From assembly GCA_002779455.1 (NCBI GenBank), contig PEWM01000116.1, positions 1 to 7,883 on the forward strand: 7,883 nucleotides of DNA. Reading direction: 5' to 3'. A model generated the notes under the pieces. It was given only the letters and a program-made list of their open reading frames with translations, was not told where the DNA came from and did no database searches. This document shows positions 6,768 to 7,883 of the stretch, one piece after another; position 1 is the stretch's first letter; every line of letters begins with the position of its first letter. The translations under genes were made by a program, and so were the position numbers. Source of the DNA: Deltaproteobacteria bacterium CG07_land_8_20_14_0_80_60_11 (GTDB taxonomy: Bacteria; Desulfobacterota; Desulfobaccia; Desulfobaccales; 0-14-0-80-60-11).

Positions 6768-7429
6768 GGGATCGCCTCCACGTCTTTGTTGATCGGACCA
6801 GCGCCGGCCAGCAGTTGGCCGCCCACCTCAGCGGGTATCGTGGCCAGGAGATTCACCTGTTTGCCATTCCGGCCGGGGGCGTGCCGGTGGCGGCGGAGAT
6901 CGCCCGCGCCCGGTTGATTCCCCTGGACCTCATCATTGTCCGCAAAATCCAGCTCCCCTGGACCACGGAGGCCGGCTTCGGCGCCCTCGATCCCGCCGGG
7001 CAGGCCATCCTTAACGAAGACCTGCTGCGCCGCCTGCCCCTGTCCCCCAAAGAGATCGAGGGCCAAATCCAGAAGACCGCCGCGGTCATCCAACAGCGGG
7101 AAGAGCGCCTCAGGGGCGGCAAGCCCTATGCCCGCCTGAACGGCCAGGCGGCCCTGGTAGTGGATGACGGCCTGGCTTCGGGCTACACCATGCGGGCGGC
7201 GCTCCAGTTCTTGAAGACCCAGGGGGCCGGCCGGCTCATCGTCGCCGTGCCCACCGGGTCCGAACGCACCATCTGGGAATTGCTGCCCCTGGTGGATGAG
7301 CTTTACTGCCTCAATGTCCGGGGCGGCTTTTCCTTTGCCGTGGCCGACGCCTATGAAAACTGGTATGATCTCACCGAAGGGGAAGTTTTGGAAATCATGG
7401 AATCGCTGGCAAAACAAGATAGCATCTGA
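6737..7429 (+). CDS. Phosphoribosyltransferase (type I fold, COG1926-like)
   Basis: Predicted cytoplasmic enzyme that transfers between PRPP and a base or related acceptor; its acceptor is unknown. In 230 residues, the N-terminal VFVDRTSAGQQLAAHL (16-31) and FAIPAGGVPVAAEIA (42-56) are typical of this uncharacterised family. VRKIQLPW (68-75) and EAGFGALDPAG (78-88) follow. The PRPP loop is VVDDGLASGYT (141-151), with the two adjacent aspartates D143-D144. The frame is open upstream to 6554, but the extra 61 residues are Gly/Pro/Ser-rich and are the out-of-frame reading of the ATP-grasp gene. ATG 6737 places the family's N-terminus correctly and has GGAAGAGGA at 6716-6724, somewhat far upstream. 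The 31-base overlap with the ATP-grasp gene suggests coupled translation and a shared pathway. Confidence 0.9.
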   Translation: MGNLIEDPALRDRLHVFVDRTSAGQQLAAHLSGYRGQEIHLFAIPAGGVPVAAEIARARLIPLDLIIVRKIQLPWTTEAGFGALDPAGQAILNEDLLRRLPLSPKEIEGQIQKTAAVIQQREERLRGGKPYARLNGQAALVVDDGLASGYTMRAALQFLKTQGAGRLIVAVPTGSERTIWELLPLVDELYCLNVRGGFSFAVADAYENWYDLTEGEVLEIMESLAKQDSI

Positions 7430-7461
7430 TGTAAGTAATTATCCGGATGGGTAAAATAATA

Positions 7462-7883
7462 ATGAGAGTTTATGGGATCGATTTTACCAGCGTTCCATGC
7501 ACAAGAAAGCCAATAACATGTATTAAATGTAAATTCAGAGATGAAGTCCTTACAATATCTGATTTTATTCCGTTTGAAAGATGGGGACAATTTGAGAATT
7601 TTCTAATTCATGAAGGGCCTTGGATTGGAGGAATTGATTTTCCATTCGGGCAACCAAGGAAATTAATAAATAATCTTAGATGGCCTGAGAGTTGGGAAAA
7701 CTATGTAAAGCATGTTTCATTAATGAGTAAACCAAAGTTTGAGAAATTATTAACCGATTATAAAATACCAAGGCCCAAAGGCGACAAAGAACATCTTCGG
7801 ATAACAGACGAAAAAGCGGGTTCGAAAAGCCCAATGAAACTCTTTGGCGTGCCAGTTGCAAAAATGTTTTTTCAGGGTGCGCC
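7462..7883 (+). CDS. DUF429-like protein, 5' part only (runs off window)
   Basis: An open frame of 140 codons with no stop before the window end; the protein continues beyond it. MRVYGIDFTSVPC opens the protein, then a possible metal site TCIKC (C20-x2-C23), GPWIGGIDFPFGQPRKLI (52-69), and AGSKSPMKLFGVPVAKMFF (119-137). This recalls DUF429 proteins, which are predicted to have an RNase H-like fold; D7 and D59 would be the candidate acidic metal ligands. That assignment is from memory of the family style and not certain; function is unknown. ATG 7447 is also in frame (adds MGKII), but 7462 begins at the conserved strand. The gene begins 32 bases after the phosphoribosyltransferase stop, yet is far richer in A+T and uses AT-ending codons (AAA, ATA, TTA, GAA), unlike all its neighbours, so it is probably of foreign origin. 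Confidence 0.7.
   Translation, partial: MRVYGIDFTSVPCTRKPITCIKCKFRDEVLTISDFIPFERWGQFENFLIHEGPWIGGIDFPFGQPRKLINNLRWPESWENYVKHVSLMSKPKFEKLLTDYKIPRPKGDKEHLRITDEKAGSKSPMKLFGVPVAKMFFQGA

Noticed and set aside
7676..7861. A 61-codon minus-strand frame at the window end
   Set aside because: It is antisense to the uninterrupted DUF429-like frame, which has recognisable conserved segments.

Overview
The window comes from a GC-rich bacterial genome. The gene content (a ferredoxin-dependent 2-oxoacid oxidoreductase, an Fe-S U32-family protein and a GT39 membrane glycosyltransferase) fits an anaerobe. A sulfate-reducing or syntrophic Desulfobacterota (former Deltaproteobacteria) is my best guess, from protein style only. 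All supported genes are on the + strand. Most of the GC-rich coding sequence throws up long spurious ORFs on the other frames.

Region 1 (6-2758) is an energy-metabolism operon. It holds a fused gamma-alpha subunit and the thiamine-diphosphate/4Fe-4S beta subunit of a 2-oxoacid:ferredoxin oxidoreductase, followed 13 bases later by an unrecognised 55-residue single-pass membrane protein. No ferredoxin-type delta subunit is present in the window; it could lie upstream or be absent.

Region 2 (2759-4206) is a monocistronic unit. A 342-base gap contains a good sigma70-type promoter (TTGAAA, 17 bases, TAAAAT) and a leader of about 180 nt with two clear hairpins, the second abutting the Shine-Dalgarno sequence. 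It precedes a peptidase-U32-family gene that carries four cluster-type cysteines. The unit ends in a perfect 10-bp intrinsic terminator. The terminator loop itself spells TATAAT, so a promoter for the next operon may be nested in it.

Region 3 (4388-7429) is a tightly overlapping three-gene operon: a GT39/ArnT-like polytopic glycosyltransferase, a RimK-like ATP-grasp ligase (38-base overlap) and a COG1926-like phosphoribosyltransferase (31-base overlap). The overlaps imply translational coupling and possibly a shared pathway, whose product cannot be read from the sequence.

Region 4 (7430-7883) shows an abrupt base-composition change (36% G+C over 7501-7860, against 72% over 7201-7260). It holds the first 140 codons of a DUF429-like protein that runs off the window end. 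This is a candidate horizontally acquired gene.

The most unusual items are the structured leader of the U32 gene, the small membrane protein in the oxidoreductase operon, the ATP-grasp/phosphoribosyltransferase pair, and the AT-rich DUF429 gene. None is proof of a new system.
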